From the NCBI GenBank assembly GCA_009869945.1, contig WIXG01000241.1:1-64000 (forward strand): DNA of 64,000 bases. The letters are read 5' to 3'. Position 1 is the first letter of the stretch. The number at the start of each line of letters is the position of its first letter. The DNA comes from Mesaphorura yosii. Lineage: Eukaryota > Arthropoda > Collembola > Poduromorpha > Tullbergiidae. Under the pieces are notes generated by a model. The model searched no databases, had not been told where the DNA came from, and was given only the letters and a program-made list of their open reading frames with translations. A program made the translations under genes and the position numbers. Below, piece after piece: positions 1 to 10,534 of this stretch.

Positions 1-1
1 A

Positions 2-402
2 ACCTACGCTCATTGCCCCGGTACCTCGCAGACGTGCGCGCTATCGTACGGTCTCCGTGTCCATGACTCAGCCAACGTGTACCTGTACGGAGCTGGGTTG
101 TACAACTTCTTCAACGACTACGACCAGGTAACAACCAAGAAACCTTGGAGAAAATTGTTTTCTCATGTTCGTTCATAAACTAATTTCGTCAACTTTCATT
201 GTACCAGACTTGTTTGAACACTGAAGACTGCCAAGACGCCATGATCGACCTGGAGCGTAACACAGGCTTCTACGCCTTCAACGTCAACACCAAGGCGGCG
301 AAGAACATTGTCGTTCAAGACGACACCCAAATTTTGGCCGTTTCGTCTCACAACAGAAACGGATTCTGTCAAACCATCAACGCCTTCCTCTCTCATGCTT
401 AG
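2..402 (+). CDS. Glycoside hydrolase family 55-like exo-beta-1,3-glucanase, C-terminal part (5' end outside window)
   Basis: Two exons are visible, 2-127 and 208-402, joined in phase 0 across an 80-base intron (gtaaca...ccag). The 106 visible residues contain ANVYLYGAGLYNFFNDYDQ, then TCLN..DCQ, and end NGFCQTINAFLSHA. This is the C-terminal beta-helix signature of GH55 glucan 1,3-beta-glucosidases, which release glucose from beta-1,3-glucan such as fungal cell wall. A polyadenylation signal (aataaa) sits at 445-450. GH55 is mainly a fungal and bacterial family, so in an animal the gene is probably an old transfer that has since gained introns; that is inference. The catalytic region lies outside the window, so activity cannot be judged. 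Confidence 0.72.
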
Positions 403-533
403 TTGCATTAATTTTGCATTCCATTTGCATTTGCGGTGAACATCAATAAACACTAAGAATTCGTCCGTCATTTATTGCGAGTAATTTTGCCGTTTTTGCT
501 ATATGACATTTAAGGGATGGGACAGCGTTTTTT

Positions 534-2042
534 TTACTTGCTGTCATTTTGCCCGGATGAAATCTCGATTTTATAGTACAAAGTTTTCTCTCGTAGCATA
601 CTAAACGAATTGTCAAATATTACGGTGTCTGCAAAAACAAAAGTAAAGTGCACAATTTTAATATTTGAGTTTGCATTGCAATCAAAACCCCTCACTTACA
701 TCGTCCTGCATTTGTGCAGATGATGGAATTTTGCTGGCGTTCGGTACCAGAAGGAACTCGTTGATAAGGAACCAACTCTTCATTGCCAAGCAGCACTGTG
801 AATCCAATATCCAAGGATTCGGTTTTAAAGACCCAACTGAATAAGGAATTCGGGGCTTCCACATCAAACTCCAGCTGCAATTTCTTCCTGGCACTGACCG
901 ACGCCTTTACGAATCCGTCCTCTTGCTCGTCGTCCCCACCCTCGTGGGAGTCAGTCGGGACCCGACAATTCACAAAGGCATGCTTTTCAAACTCGGTGTT
1001 TGTGCCCCCAAACTTTTCTGGAAGCTGATCGGCTGGAATGTGCTCCAGGAGTTTGTGGGCCCACTTCTCCTTGTTGCATCCGTGGATCTCGTAGCGTTCG
1101 ATGGTTCGCTTTGGCACAACGTGCTTCACCATTGAAAAGATCATCGAGAAAATCTTTGGCGAGTAGAGACAGTACGCTTTGCGAATGTAAGGACCCGGAT
1201 AATGCTCTTCGACACGAGCGGTGGACTCTTGAAAGAAGAGCAAATCTGCGGACAAATCGAGGAACGATGTTATTGCGGCACTGGCATTAGCAGTACGTGC
1301 ACGAAGAGTAGACTTACGCTGCTTGTTCATGAAAGCCCGCATGTCCAGCCCCTCCATGTCGTAGAGCGCCACAAATTCGGTTACAGGCCTAGCAGGAGTG
1401 CTGCTTGCGTTCATCGCTGCTAGAATCCGCTCCATATTCTGCACACCGAAGCGCACATACTCTTCCTTATCGACTTTCCAGAATTTTCTCATGTCCAAGA
1501 ACCGAACCGGAATCACGACAACTGACAGGAATCAAACCAAGCCGCGTTCGTCAAATACATTGACCTTCGACTGTACAACGGCAGAATAGGTCACGTCACA
1601 CTCGGACGACTTACTTGGACATCCGTACTTGTCGTGGCCACAGAATTCGATGGGATACAACTGCGAATAGACTTCTGGGGCTTTCCATTCGAGAATCTGG
1701 TCAATGTTATTTTCTTCTCTCCACTTGAGTGATTTTCGTAGCATTGCGTCCGCCTTGTCGACGTTCATGTCTCTGGCTGTACATAATGCATGCACATGGT
1801 GGGGTTAACAACTCGAAAATGACAATATCTTTGTCATCGCTGACGGACATACCTTTCAGCCATCGAAGCAAGTAGCCGTCGGAACTCTTGTCTTCGCCCA
1901 GCTTGAGATCAGTCAATTTTTCCCGTAACTAAAAGTACAGGGAGATTCTTAGCTAATCTGCCATTCACACTTGAGGGACTTGAGAGAGCAGTGGACTTAC
2001 CTTTCCAATTGTCTGTTTTTCCTTATCACTAAGCTCCTTCAT
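534..2042 (-). CDS. SEC14-like phospholipid-transfer protein (CRAL-TRIO plus GOLD domain)
   Basis: Five frame-checked exons on the minus strand: 2001-2042, 1853-1928, 1615-1776, 700-1521 and 534-628, giving 398 aa. The N-terminus (MKELSDKEKQTIGKLREK) runs into a CRAL-TRIO-N helix pair (YLLRWLKARDMNVDKADAML) and then the lipid-binding CRAL-TRIO domain from about residue 75 to 280 (DKYGCPIVVIPVRFLD, EHYPGPYIRKAYCLYSPKIF, LPEKFGGTN). The last 110 residues form a GOLD domain. Its final strand (FDNSFSMLREKTLYYKIEI) is carried by the short exon 534-628, which is easy to miss because the previous exon reads through its donor (acgat|gtaagt). SEC14L proteins of this layout bind phosphoinositides, tocopherol or squalene and work at Golgi and vesicle membranes. 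The ligand here is unknown. Confidence 0.9.
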
Positions 2043-3449
2043 TTTTTTCAAATGTAAACTGCGTGGAACTCAAATCAAATCAGCTGTTGACAGTTCCTCG
2101 TCCTCTGGAACCTATTGCGTTATTCCGGAACGCCAAGGTCGAGGCGAAAATCGATACTCAACAAGTGCGAGTACGTGCCTAAATCGAACTGTCAGTTCCT
2201 GTTCCTGTCTTTCAGTTTTGTTGCAGTTTGTCGTTGCAGCCACAGCTGAGACTGATGTGTCAGTTGCCTGAAGCTGAAGCCAACTGAAAGTGCAACAGTC
2301 TCGTGAATTCTGAGTTATGCAAGGCAAGTAACTGAAGAAACCAACTTACTACTTACTCGCAGAAGCGTAGCTTGAGTAACAACAATGCAATGCAACGCAA
2401 GACGAAAGACCGAACGGATTTCTCAACAATGCAATGCAACGGCATGCAGCGTCGTCACAGGCAAAAAGACGAAGACCTGAGACAACTCGACAACTGCAGC
2501 CTATCTCACAGCTGCGGCTTGACTGAACAATTTGGTTTTGGCTGTGGTACAATGTTCGGCACGAGTACGAATAATTTCCGCTCATTTTCCTGTTTCGTCG
2601 GCAAATTGCTGTATGCTGAACCAGTTTTCAAGTTTTCATATTTCATGAGTTTACTCGTTGTTTACTGCCAACAACCAATTTTTTGCCTTTTTGTAGTGTG
2701 CCGTGCCGATTGCGCAAGTTGCTCATTGTGCTGTGCATGTCATGCGTGGTATTGGACTTCAATTAAGAAATCTGAGCTGCTACGCTGCTTCAGGAGCAGC
2801 ATGTACGAATATTTTATGAGTATTTGATTGTTTGAGTGCTGTACTCGTGCAATCGATGTATTTGGATTCATGTCACGTTTTGTGTCTTCTTCCACTTGCC
2901 ACTTTGCTATTATGTAAGCAGCAGGCAGCACGGCAGTCATGCGGTTTAATGAGGTCTTGAGTGATTTTGATTTTGATGATGATAGAGTAATTCGAGTAAT
3001 TGAGGCAAAGATGCAGGGATGAAAAATCACACAAGAAAGCGGTCTCGAGTCCCGATGAAGTATTGTCGAAATAAATAAGAGATTGGGCGTCCTTGGTGGG
3101 TGAAATTAATGTGATTCAGTATTTCAGTCTTTTAGCTGGATTCCCCTTTGGGAATGGTCGTGTTAGTGAATTGCAGTTAAAGTCTTTGTAAACCTGGAGA
3201 AGCCAGATTCTAAGATGATTTCCAATCAAGAGGATAAGAGCAGCGAGACTTTTGGCATGCAAAATACCAAATGCAAGCTGAGAGCGCTGCGACAAAGAAA
3301 AATGCGGAACCCAACGAGGATTCTACCGTGCAGTGCGGCGAGGCTTGCATTCAAATCTCAATCGGCTTGGCTCGTGATGGAAAACACCGCGTAGTTGGTG
3401 AATTTGGTTTGACCAATTCTAAAGGTCACCTCTTGGTGTCACCGGTGCC
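2043..3449. other. Intergenic, no supported gene
   Basis: Upstream regions of two divergent genes, the SEC14-like gene on the left and MRPS31 on the right. The longest open frame, 2372-2827 on plus (151 aa), is low in complexity, has no splice or domain logic and overlaps a direct repeat. I see no RNA gene or mobile element here. Confidence 0.5.
2381..2441. repeat. 17-base direct repeat pair
   Basis: The word aacaatgcaatgcaacg occurs at 2381-2397 and again at 2425-2441 with the same orientation and no mismatch. It itself contains the shorter duplication atgca-atgca. It is probably a local duplication without function. Confidence 0.8.
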
Positions 3450-4734
3450 ATGCTGGCAATTAATCTGTGTCGAGTTGGCCGGACACGGCTGTCATTGCCA
3501 AAACCCACTTCCCGCAGTACAATCCTACAAAGATGCGCCTCGAGCTCTGACTCAAATTCAAAGACGCCTAACGCTGGTGACGACAAAAGGAAGCACAAGT
3601 CTGAGAAGGATCAGAAGAAGAAAGAAGATCAGTGGTTCGGCAGGAAGAAGTTAATTGATAAAGTGGATCTTGGTTTCAAGAATAAGCTCGATGTATTAGC
3701 AGAGGAGGCCAAGAGCGCCGCAGCGGATAAGGAGGTTCAAATACGTAAGTTAACTTTAAGAGACTAAAAGTAAACATTACATATGACATAACGCTTAATG
3801 GTGTTTAATTTCATTTGCAGCCAGCAACCTGCTCAAGGCGGCGAAGTCAGTCGCTGAAGATTTGGGCGGTAATGTGGAGAAGACCGAATCAGAATTAGTA
3901 CAGAAGTTAAAAGATCAGACAAATGCCAAAGTTAATCTAAGGTATTGCGATTGCGATCGTTGAATTACGTACCCTAACCTCCTAATTGATTTCGGATGTG
4001 ATTTGTATAGTGACGTGTTCATTGGCATGAAAATTGATCGGGATCACCAGCCAACAGCCGGTGCACGGGAGGACTCATCATCACTAACGGAGGAAAGTGG
4101 AAGTCGAGCGCAAAGGGTGCGGCAAATTCTTGAAAGTCAGAACAGGTATCAACAGCAGCGAGCTCCTCTTGGTGACCCACGACGAGATCGACGACCAGAC
4201 AGGCAGTACATGCAGCGGGATCGGGAATACATGGACAGAGAAGGCGGCATGCCTCGACCTCCAGTCAGGAGGAAAGTGGATCTCTTTGGCTCACGTCCTT
4301 TGGGAATCTTCACTGTAAAGCCCGACAGTGAGTATCGATCAGCTTCCGAGTTTCCAAAACTGTCGACATGGGACGCACTGGATGCCAAAGAGCTCAAGTT
4401 GGCCGTGACTCATCCACCGAGGAACGGGTTCGAGGAAATGATATTGTGGACCGAACAAGGAAAACTGTGGAAGTTTCCCATTGACAATGAGCAGGGAATG
4501 GACGAGGAGGCCAATATTCCCTTTCACCAGCACGTGTTCCTTGAGCCATTGATTGAGCCATGGTGTCCCAAGAAAGGACCTCTGCGCCATTTCATGGAGC
4601 TGGTGTGTGTTGCCCTTGGGAAGAATCACTTCATGACAGTCAAGGAGAAGCACGAGTACATTGAGTGGTACCATCAATTCTTCCTGGAGAGGGCATCGGT
4701 GCTGAAGGAGACTGGAGCCGGCGATGTAAAATAA
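3450..4734 (+). CDS. MRPS31: Mitochondrial small-subunit ribosomal protein mS31 (MRPS31)
   Basis: Three frame-checked exons: 3450-3744, 3821-3941 and 4011-4734, giving 379 aa, close to the roughly 395 aa of the human protein. The N-terminus (MLAINLCRVGRTRLSLPKPT) is basic and lacks acidic residues, as expected of a mitochondrial presequence. A charged linker follows, and then the conserved C-terminal MRPS31 block: LFGSRPLGIFTVKP, EGKLW-like EQGKLWKFPIDNEQ, FHQHVFLE, GPLRHFMELVCVALGKNHFM and KHEYIEWYHQFF. The protein is a structural component of the mitochondrial 28S ribosomal subunit. An aataaa signal lies at about 4806. The gene converges on the zinc-finger gene, whose stop is only about 200 bases away. 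Confidence 0.93.
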
Positions 4735-4938
4735 CAATAACTACGAGAGTAGAGCATGAGCCAAGCCTTTAATTGTTAGCTACCTCAGTCAACTTTAATA
4801 TTTATGAATAAACTTTTTGATTAAATAGAGTTCTTTGTATAAAATTAACAATGCCAATAAACCGCGTACAAATATTACAAGTTAATATTGCAGGTATAGG
4901 CAACTATTTCACCAACTAAGATAAGAGTGGGATTATTG

Positions 4939-7294
4939 TCACTGATCAGTTTGCATAATGTTGAACGAGGCTATTTCGCCATCAGGAATGTAAACCTGCA
5001 CAAGGAAGGACAAGAACATTTTAACTGAGAATTTGCACCAATGCGTTTTAATGTTTTCCTTGCCTCAATGATTTCCACCGGCTGTGTACCATGAACAGGA
5101 ATCACTGGCTGTGATGGCAAGCCCTCATACTCAGATTTCATGGCCTCCGGCCCGCCCTCAGACTTGATGGCTTTCGCTTTGGATCTTCTCTTGACGATTC
5201 TCGGTGTAAAAATTTTACTGTTTCTCTTCCCTTCAGAGTGCGTTATTACGTGCCTGTTGTAGTGGCCCAAGTCGAAAAAGCCCTTGTTGCACACTGGACA
5301 GAAATGGTTTTTGATCTTCATGTGGAATGAGAGTTTGTGTTGTCGGACTCCTGATCGATGCGAGAAGCCTTGGCCGCACTCGTCGCAGAGGAAAGGTTTC
5401 AGACCCTGACAGCCAGGAAGATGGCCCACAAGTGTGCTCTTGGATTTAAACTCCTTGTTGCAGACGGGGCAGATGAACGGCCCTTGAGAAGCTCTCGCTG
5501 CAATGAGGGTTAGAGTTAATTGCTTTTACTTTTGCAAATGAAAATCAGTGTGAGTAAACTTACCATCCAAATCCTCGGACATTGTTCCGTGCTCTCGAAG
5601 CTGATGCATTCTCAATCGGTATTTCCTGGCAAATTCCAGCCCACAAATGCTGCATATTTTTGGAACTCCAATTCCGTGGAGGGATAGCATGTGTCTGTTG
5701 AGGTGCCATTTTGTTGAGCTGCTGTTTCCACAAACAGGACAAATTCCTCCGAGTCGTGAGGCTCCACGAATTGGGTGAGTGTTCAGAACGTGACGCTGCA
5801 TTCCTTCTTTATCTAAGTACTCGCCTGTCAAACATATTTGACATCTGAAGGGCCGTTCAGGATACACGTGTTCCTGTGTCCGATGCTCTTGCATCGCGTC
5901 CTCCGACTGGAAAGTCCGAGTGCACGTCTGACACTCGTATTGAATGTCTTTCGATGTCACTCGTCGTGTCACCAATCTTCCTTGTTTTAAAACCTCTGAA
6001 ATTGTGGAATAGTTAATTTGATCTGATCAAGATCAAATCTATTAAAGATAATTTTAACTTACTCCTTGCATCTGGATTCCCCTTCCCGTGTGCTCGAAAT
6101 TGATGCGTTTGCAAAGCATCTCTCCGCGTGAATTTGAGATTACAAATATTGCATTCAAGTGGTTTCCCAATGGAGTGAACGGCGAGCATGTGTCTGTTTA
6201 AACCCCACGTGGAAATAATTACTTTGGAGCAGATGGGACAGTGCTTCGATTTCCGAATGTAATCTAATCCTTGGGATTCAGATTGTTTAGTGTCGGTATG
6301 GTCGGTGGCGGTATCGCCATGTTCTGATCTCGGACTTCTGCCTTCGCTAACAACAGTGCCAGGCTCGTGCCCGTGTGCTTCTCTTTCGGTAGGTGTTTCG
6401 TTCCGAAATTGTTCATTACTCTCCATTTTCTCAAGTTGAGCTTCTGCAATAGTAATCACAGGGTTATTATATTTCATTGCCGAAAATAGCAAGACAATCA
6501 GAAATTCAAATCTTTAGCGTTTTACCTTGGTTGCTCGAGTCCGGTTGACCATTCTCCCACTCGGTATCTTCCTCATTCACTACTTGATACACATCTTGAG
6601 CCTCTTCGACTCCTTGCGAGTCTTCAAAGTTTACGTGCTCCTCAGCTGAACCTTCGCGTACATGTTGAGGAGGTTGGTGGGTGGCTACCGCGTGCTGTTG
6701 CAGTAGAGGTGGAATTGAAGGCGTCACCGGTAGCTTGACGTGGTCCGGGTTATAAGAGGTAGTGAGAACGACGACTCTGCTTCTGGCACTCGGTACAAAC
6801 TTCGGCGGGACGGTTGTCAGCCTGTTTGCTTGATTTTGATTGTTGACTTGCGCCTGTGACTCTGGCCTGAGATTTATTCGGCTCAATCCTGCTAACTTGC
6901 CACCACTGCCACGTGCAAACTTGCGAAACGTTTCATCGAGCTCCTCCACCTTCTCAAGCAGCCTGTAAACCAGAGTCTGATTTTGGAGACACTGCTCTAC
7001 TTTCTTCTCCAGCTCCTCCAATGTGTCGTACAAATGGTTGGCTTCACTATGCGTCCATTTGTGTTGAAGGCTTGGATCAAACTTCATCTTTACACGTCTT
7101 CTTCTTGGTAGCCTTGCCTTATTAGATTTATTGAACGGTGGTAGCGGTGAAGTGGACACTGATTCATACGCTGGACGCTGATCAGCTGGTTTATCAGTTG
7201 GCTCATCTTCAATGACACCGCAATCATCCATCACGATTACCATGCTTCCAGCAGGAAGACCAAACGTGTCCGACTGCTCACGCTCACAGGACAT
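4939..7294 (-). CDS. C2H2 zinc-finger protein with nine fingers
   Basis: Exons on minus: 6526-7294, 6063-6443, 5564-5995, 5064-5497 and 4939-4995, giving 690 aa. The first roughly 250 residues are disordered, with a basic patch (RLPRRRRVKMKF) and a short coiled coil (YDTLEELEKKVEQ, LLEKVEELDETF). Nine C2H2 fingers follow, starting CPICSKVIIS, CNICNLKFTR, CQTCTRTFQS, CQICLTGEYL, CPVCGNSSST, CSICGLEFAR, CPVCNKEFKS (last ligand apparently Cys), CDECGQGFSH and CPVCNKGFFD. It is probably a nuclear DNA-binding regulator; the target is unknown. The start ATG at 7294 follows an acceptor (cattttag), implying a 5' UTR intron. The last intron, 4996-5063, would be of GC-AG type. If it is not spliced, the frame instead ends at 4971 and gives 702 aa. 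Confidence 0.85.
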
Positions 7295-7739
7295 CTTACG
7301 CTTATGCCTAAAATGGATGACAGACAAGAATGTCAAGCAGTTGATCAGTTAATTCAAATTCACCAAGATTTACGTGGCATCGGACAAACTTGATCTGTGA
7401 AAGCATTACGAATTTCATTTTTAAATCTTTCATTGGGATCGCGATTTCTCACTGGACTCACCTTTTTAAACTTTGGTCGGCCAATAAATCTTGAAGTGGA
7501 AGTCAGAAGTCAAAACACAATCACACTCAGGATTTCGGTTCGAAACCGAGATCAACTTATCACTTTGCAGTGGCAGATTCACTTGTTTATGTTTACTTTC
7601 AGCATAAATGAATTACTCACTCAAATTCTGCCTCTGCTTGACTTGAGTTCAAGCACAAAGACTGAGCGCATTGAGAAACTCTTGCTTCTTTCTACAATAT
7701 CGTCGTTTAATTTAAGTGTTAGTCAAATGCAAGGGAAAA
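7295..7739. other. Spacer between zinc-finger gene and ionotropic receptor
   Basis: A 445-base stretch upstream of the zinc-finger gene and just downstream of the ionotropic-receptor stop. It presumably holds the zinc-finger promoter and a non-coding first exon. A 143-aa open frame on plus (7397-7828) runs into the receptor's last exon and has no domain signs. Confidence 0.4.
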
Positions 7740-9816
7740 TTACTTTTTTAATGCTTTCATTAAACGTTCCGCACATAACAATACCCAACACACTGAATAG
7801 ACCACAATCACTATCACGAAGGCGGTGAACAGATCCGCCAAGCCAAGCTCTTCTTGAAACACCTTGGATTTCTGCTCACAACGAATCGTTGTCTCCCCAT
7901 ACAGATTCCGAATGTATCGGGAATTGAGTCCACGCTCTAGTGCATATAGAATTCTGTAATTGAAGGCCTCCTTCAATGGCGACCCTTTCTTGATGAAGAA
8001 TGCGTTAGCGAGTATGACCGAATTCAAGGGGACAGACGATGCTCGGTCACAAAATCGGCTGTCGGAGTAGCCAAGGCCGTGTGCGATGGGAGTGAAAGCG
8101 TCCGCGGTGGACACATACGCGTAGCCGGGTCTCTGCATAACTTTTTGGACGCATTCGGTATTACTCACGAAATTTTTCTCCAGGTTTTTGGCCACTTGCT
8201 CGGCGCTCGTTTTATCCTGAAAAGAAAAGCACACAAATTCGAACTTCAGCGCTCAAAGAAAGCTTCTTCAGCTTCAGGCTTCACTAGAATTCTAGAATTG
8301 ACGTACATTTGCCAGAAAGCGGCCATAATGAATTAGTGGATTGGCAAGGATCGTGTATTCAAATCGTGCCAAGTCCTCGAACGACTTGATCGGCTTCACA
8401 CTGATTGAGGAGAGCGTGGAGATGATACTGGCCGAGTAGGCGATGAAGGGCACCAGTCCCGTAATGAGCCCACACATGTAAATGATTCGTGTAGTGATCG
8501 TATTGGGATGCGTGTACCAACTTCGCTGGCAGAGGGTCGAAACTGCCCAAAGCACGCTCAAGCCAGTAGATTCCTCCGGTGCGCCAAGTGAAATGTCTAA
8601 CAAATATCTTCTGCGTACGTACTTGTCTATGAACAAGCTGCCAACAATTAAAATCCAGGCACCCATCAGGACAAGCCACAACTCACTGCTAAATGGCTGG
8701 CTGAAAATGTCGCGGACGTTGAATGCAGGTGGCTGCTGAAAGAAGAGGAGGATTCGATCCAGGCAAAGAGGATGAAGTGGCGTCAGAAATTGGACGCGAT
8801 AGGGAACTATGTAAGATAAAGGAATGGAAACGTCTGCAAGACCTTCGACAAGCAACTGACCAATGTCACTGCTTCCTACTTCGGGCGCCCTGCCTGCACT
8901 TGGCTCTTGAATGTAATTTTCTGCCACCAGGGTCTCCACAGTGAAATTGAGCGAATCACGGAGGTCATGCAATAACTGTACACTGGATCCAGATTTGAAT
9001 CGCAGTGCCCCATGTACAATCTCGTATGAGACCATGAATCGGTTGTCGTCATCGTTTACGGCAGTGGCCACGATGGGAATTCGATGAAAGTTGCTTCTCC
9101 TGAGCACGTTTTGTGTGCTGAGGTAGCCAGCTCGCTGTTGAAGAAGGGTTGGGTCAATTTTTTCTACGAAACCCTCTCCTTTTATAGAATAGAGCTCGTA
9201 CACTGAAATCGGTTGTAGTGGGTTCCCAGTTGTGTTGATGTGAAAGACGTAGACGTTCGAATCCAGTCGAAATCGGTTTGTAGGCAAAATATTAAGATTA
9301 CTTTGGCGAATGTTTGATGACGGGTGTTTAATAAAGACCGTCGGCTGCAAATATGAAGTGGAACAGGGGAGAGCTTTCTGTAATGTATTGACTGATTGTT
9401 CAAATTTTTGCAAATTATCAGGAAGCAGGAAATACACGACGGCTGTGGCTGTGGAGCAGTCGACGCCCAAATTTGCGTTTAGTTTGGATTCCAGGGTCGA
9501 TAAATTGGAGAATCCAATTTGCAGCATCCGCGTCCGTCCTGGAATCGCTTGCATCTGCTTGAGCAAAGATTTCAGAGCCGTGCCACTTGCAATAACTTCG
9601 ACATCTAAGCACACAAGATCCTACTGAAGTTGGTTGTCTACGAATGGCGCGGGCGTGGAAGCGTATAAACTGACCTGAATTCTCTTTTGCAGAGATTGTA
9701 GTGTCCAGTATCAATTCGAGGGAGTCCAGCTTCTGCTTCTCCTGCGACACTGACATTGAGGGAAACACCAGCGCCAGTACCAGTGCCAAAATGATTACAC
9801 GAAAGCTCACTTGCAT
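7740..9816 (-). CDS. Divergent ionotropic receptor (IR family, ligand-gated channel)
   Basis: Three frame-checked exons: 9675-9816, 8307-9604 and 7740-8216, giving 638 aa. A signal peptide (MQVSFRVIILALVLALVFPS) leads into a variable extracellular part. Next come the split ligand-binding lobes, the first channel helix (ELWLVLMGAWILIVGSLFID), the pore region, the helix IIYMCGLITGLVPFIAYSAS and, after the second lobe, the last helix (FTAFVIVIVVYSVCWVLL). This order is that of the iGluR-related chemosensory IRs found only in protostomes. The usual glutamate-binding Arg/Thr/Asp pattern is not evident, as is common in divergent IRs tuned to taste or odour cues. The start of exon 2 was set at the acceptor tgcttag before 9604 because nearer upstream acceptors break the frame. 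Confidence 0.85.
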
Positions 9817-10534
9817 TCTATGGACTTCGCGCTGAAGTAAATCATTGAACTGAGAATTGTGACAATCTATGGGAGCTACCAGGAAAATCCCAAGTGCAAA
9901 ATATGCGCAGTCGATAGCAAAAAAAAATGAAGAACGTCCGAGGCCAGGCATCTGGATTTGCAAGCAATGGCCGTCGTGCTATGCAAAGAAAGAATTTATC
10001 CCTGAGAAGTAAGTAAACATCTCATCAACTATCAACGACGTAACTGCACCGTGAAATCGTAATTTACGTAAGCAAAAATGTAGCAGCAGATGTTTTTTAT
10101 TTGTTTTGGACTTCAATTCATATCAATCTAGATGCCGGGCACCGAACTTCGGTGATTGATTAACACTTTGCAATAGCTTATACACCAAAATATCTCTAGT
10201 TGGCCCAACTGTGGCACAAATTTCGCCTATCGCTTAAGTATTTGAAGGTACCGCGACCACCTCACAAAATGGTCCTCGCTTTCAAAAAATCCAAAATTTT
10301 TCGTCCAACATCGGGCGAAATCGGTTTTGCAGTATCTCCCACAGATTTCGAGATTTTTGGAGTCAGGTATAGCTCCTCCAATTAAAAGGTAGATTGGCAT
10401 ATTCTTCTTGAATTTTGTTCCCAATCGACCTAATTATTTTCTAATATTTCGGATTTATTCAATTTTCAACTTAAGAGCTAGATTTTTTGCTATGCACGTC
10501 CAATCTGTATTGGGAATTACGTTTTATTCATTAT
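9817..10534. other. Intergenic, no supported gene
   Basis: A 718-base AT-rich spacer upstream of the ionotropic receptor and downstream of the terpene-synthase-like gene. Open frames here are short (72 aa or less) and lack coding features. Confidence 0.5.

Noticed and set aside
2372..2827. 151-codon open frame
   Set aside because: Begins inside a direct repeat, composition is not protein-like, no homologue recognised, no splice context.
8292..9614. Alternative start of ionotropic-receptor exon 2 at the acceptors near 9610-9625
   Set aside because: These acceptors either bring a stop codon into frame or shift the frame; only the acceptor before 9604 joins exon 1 in phase.
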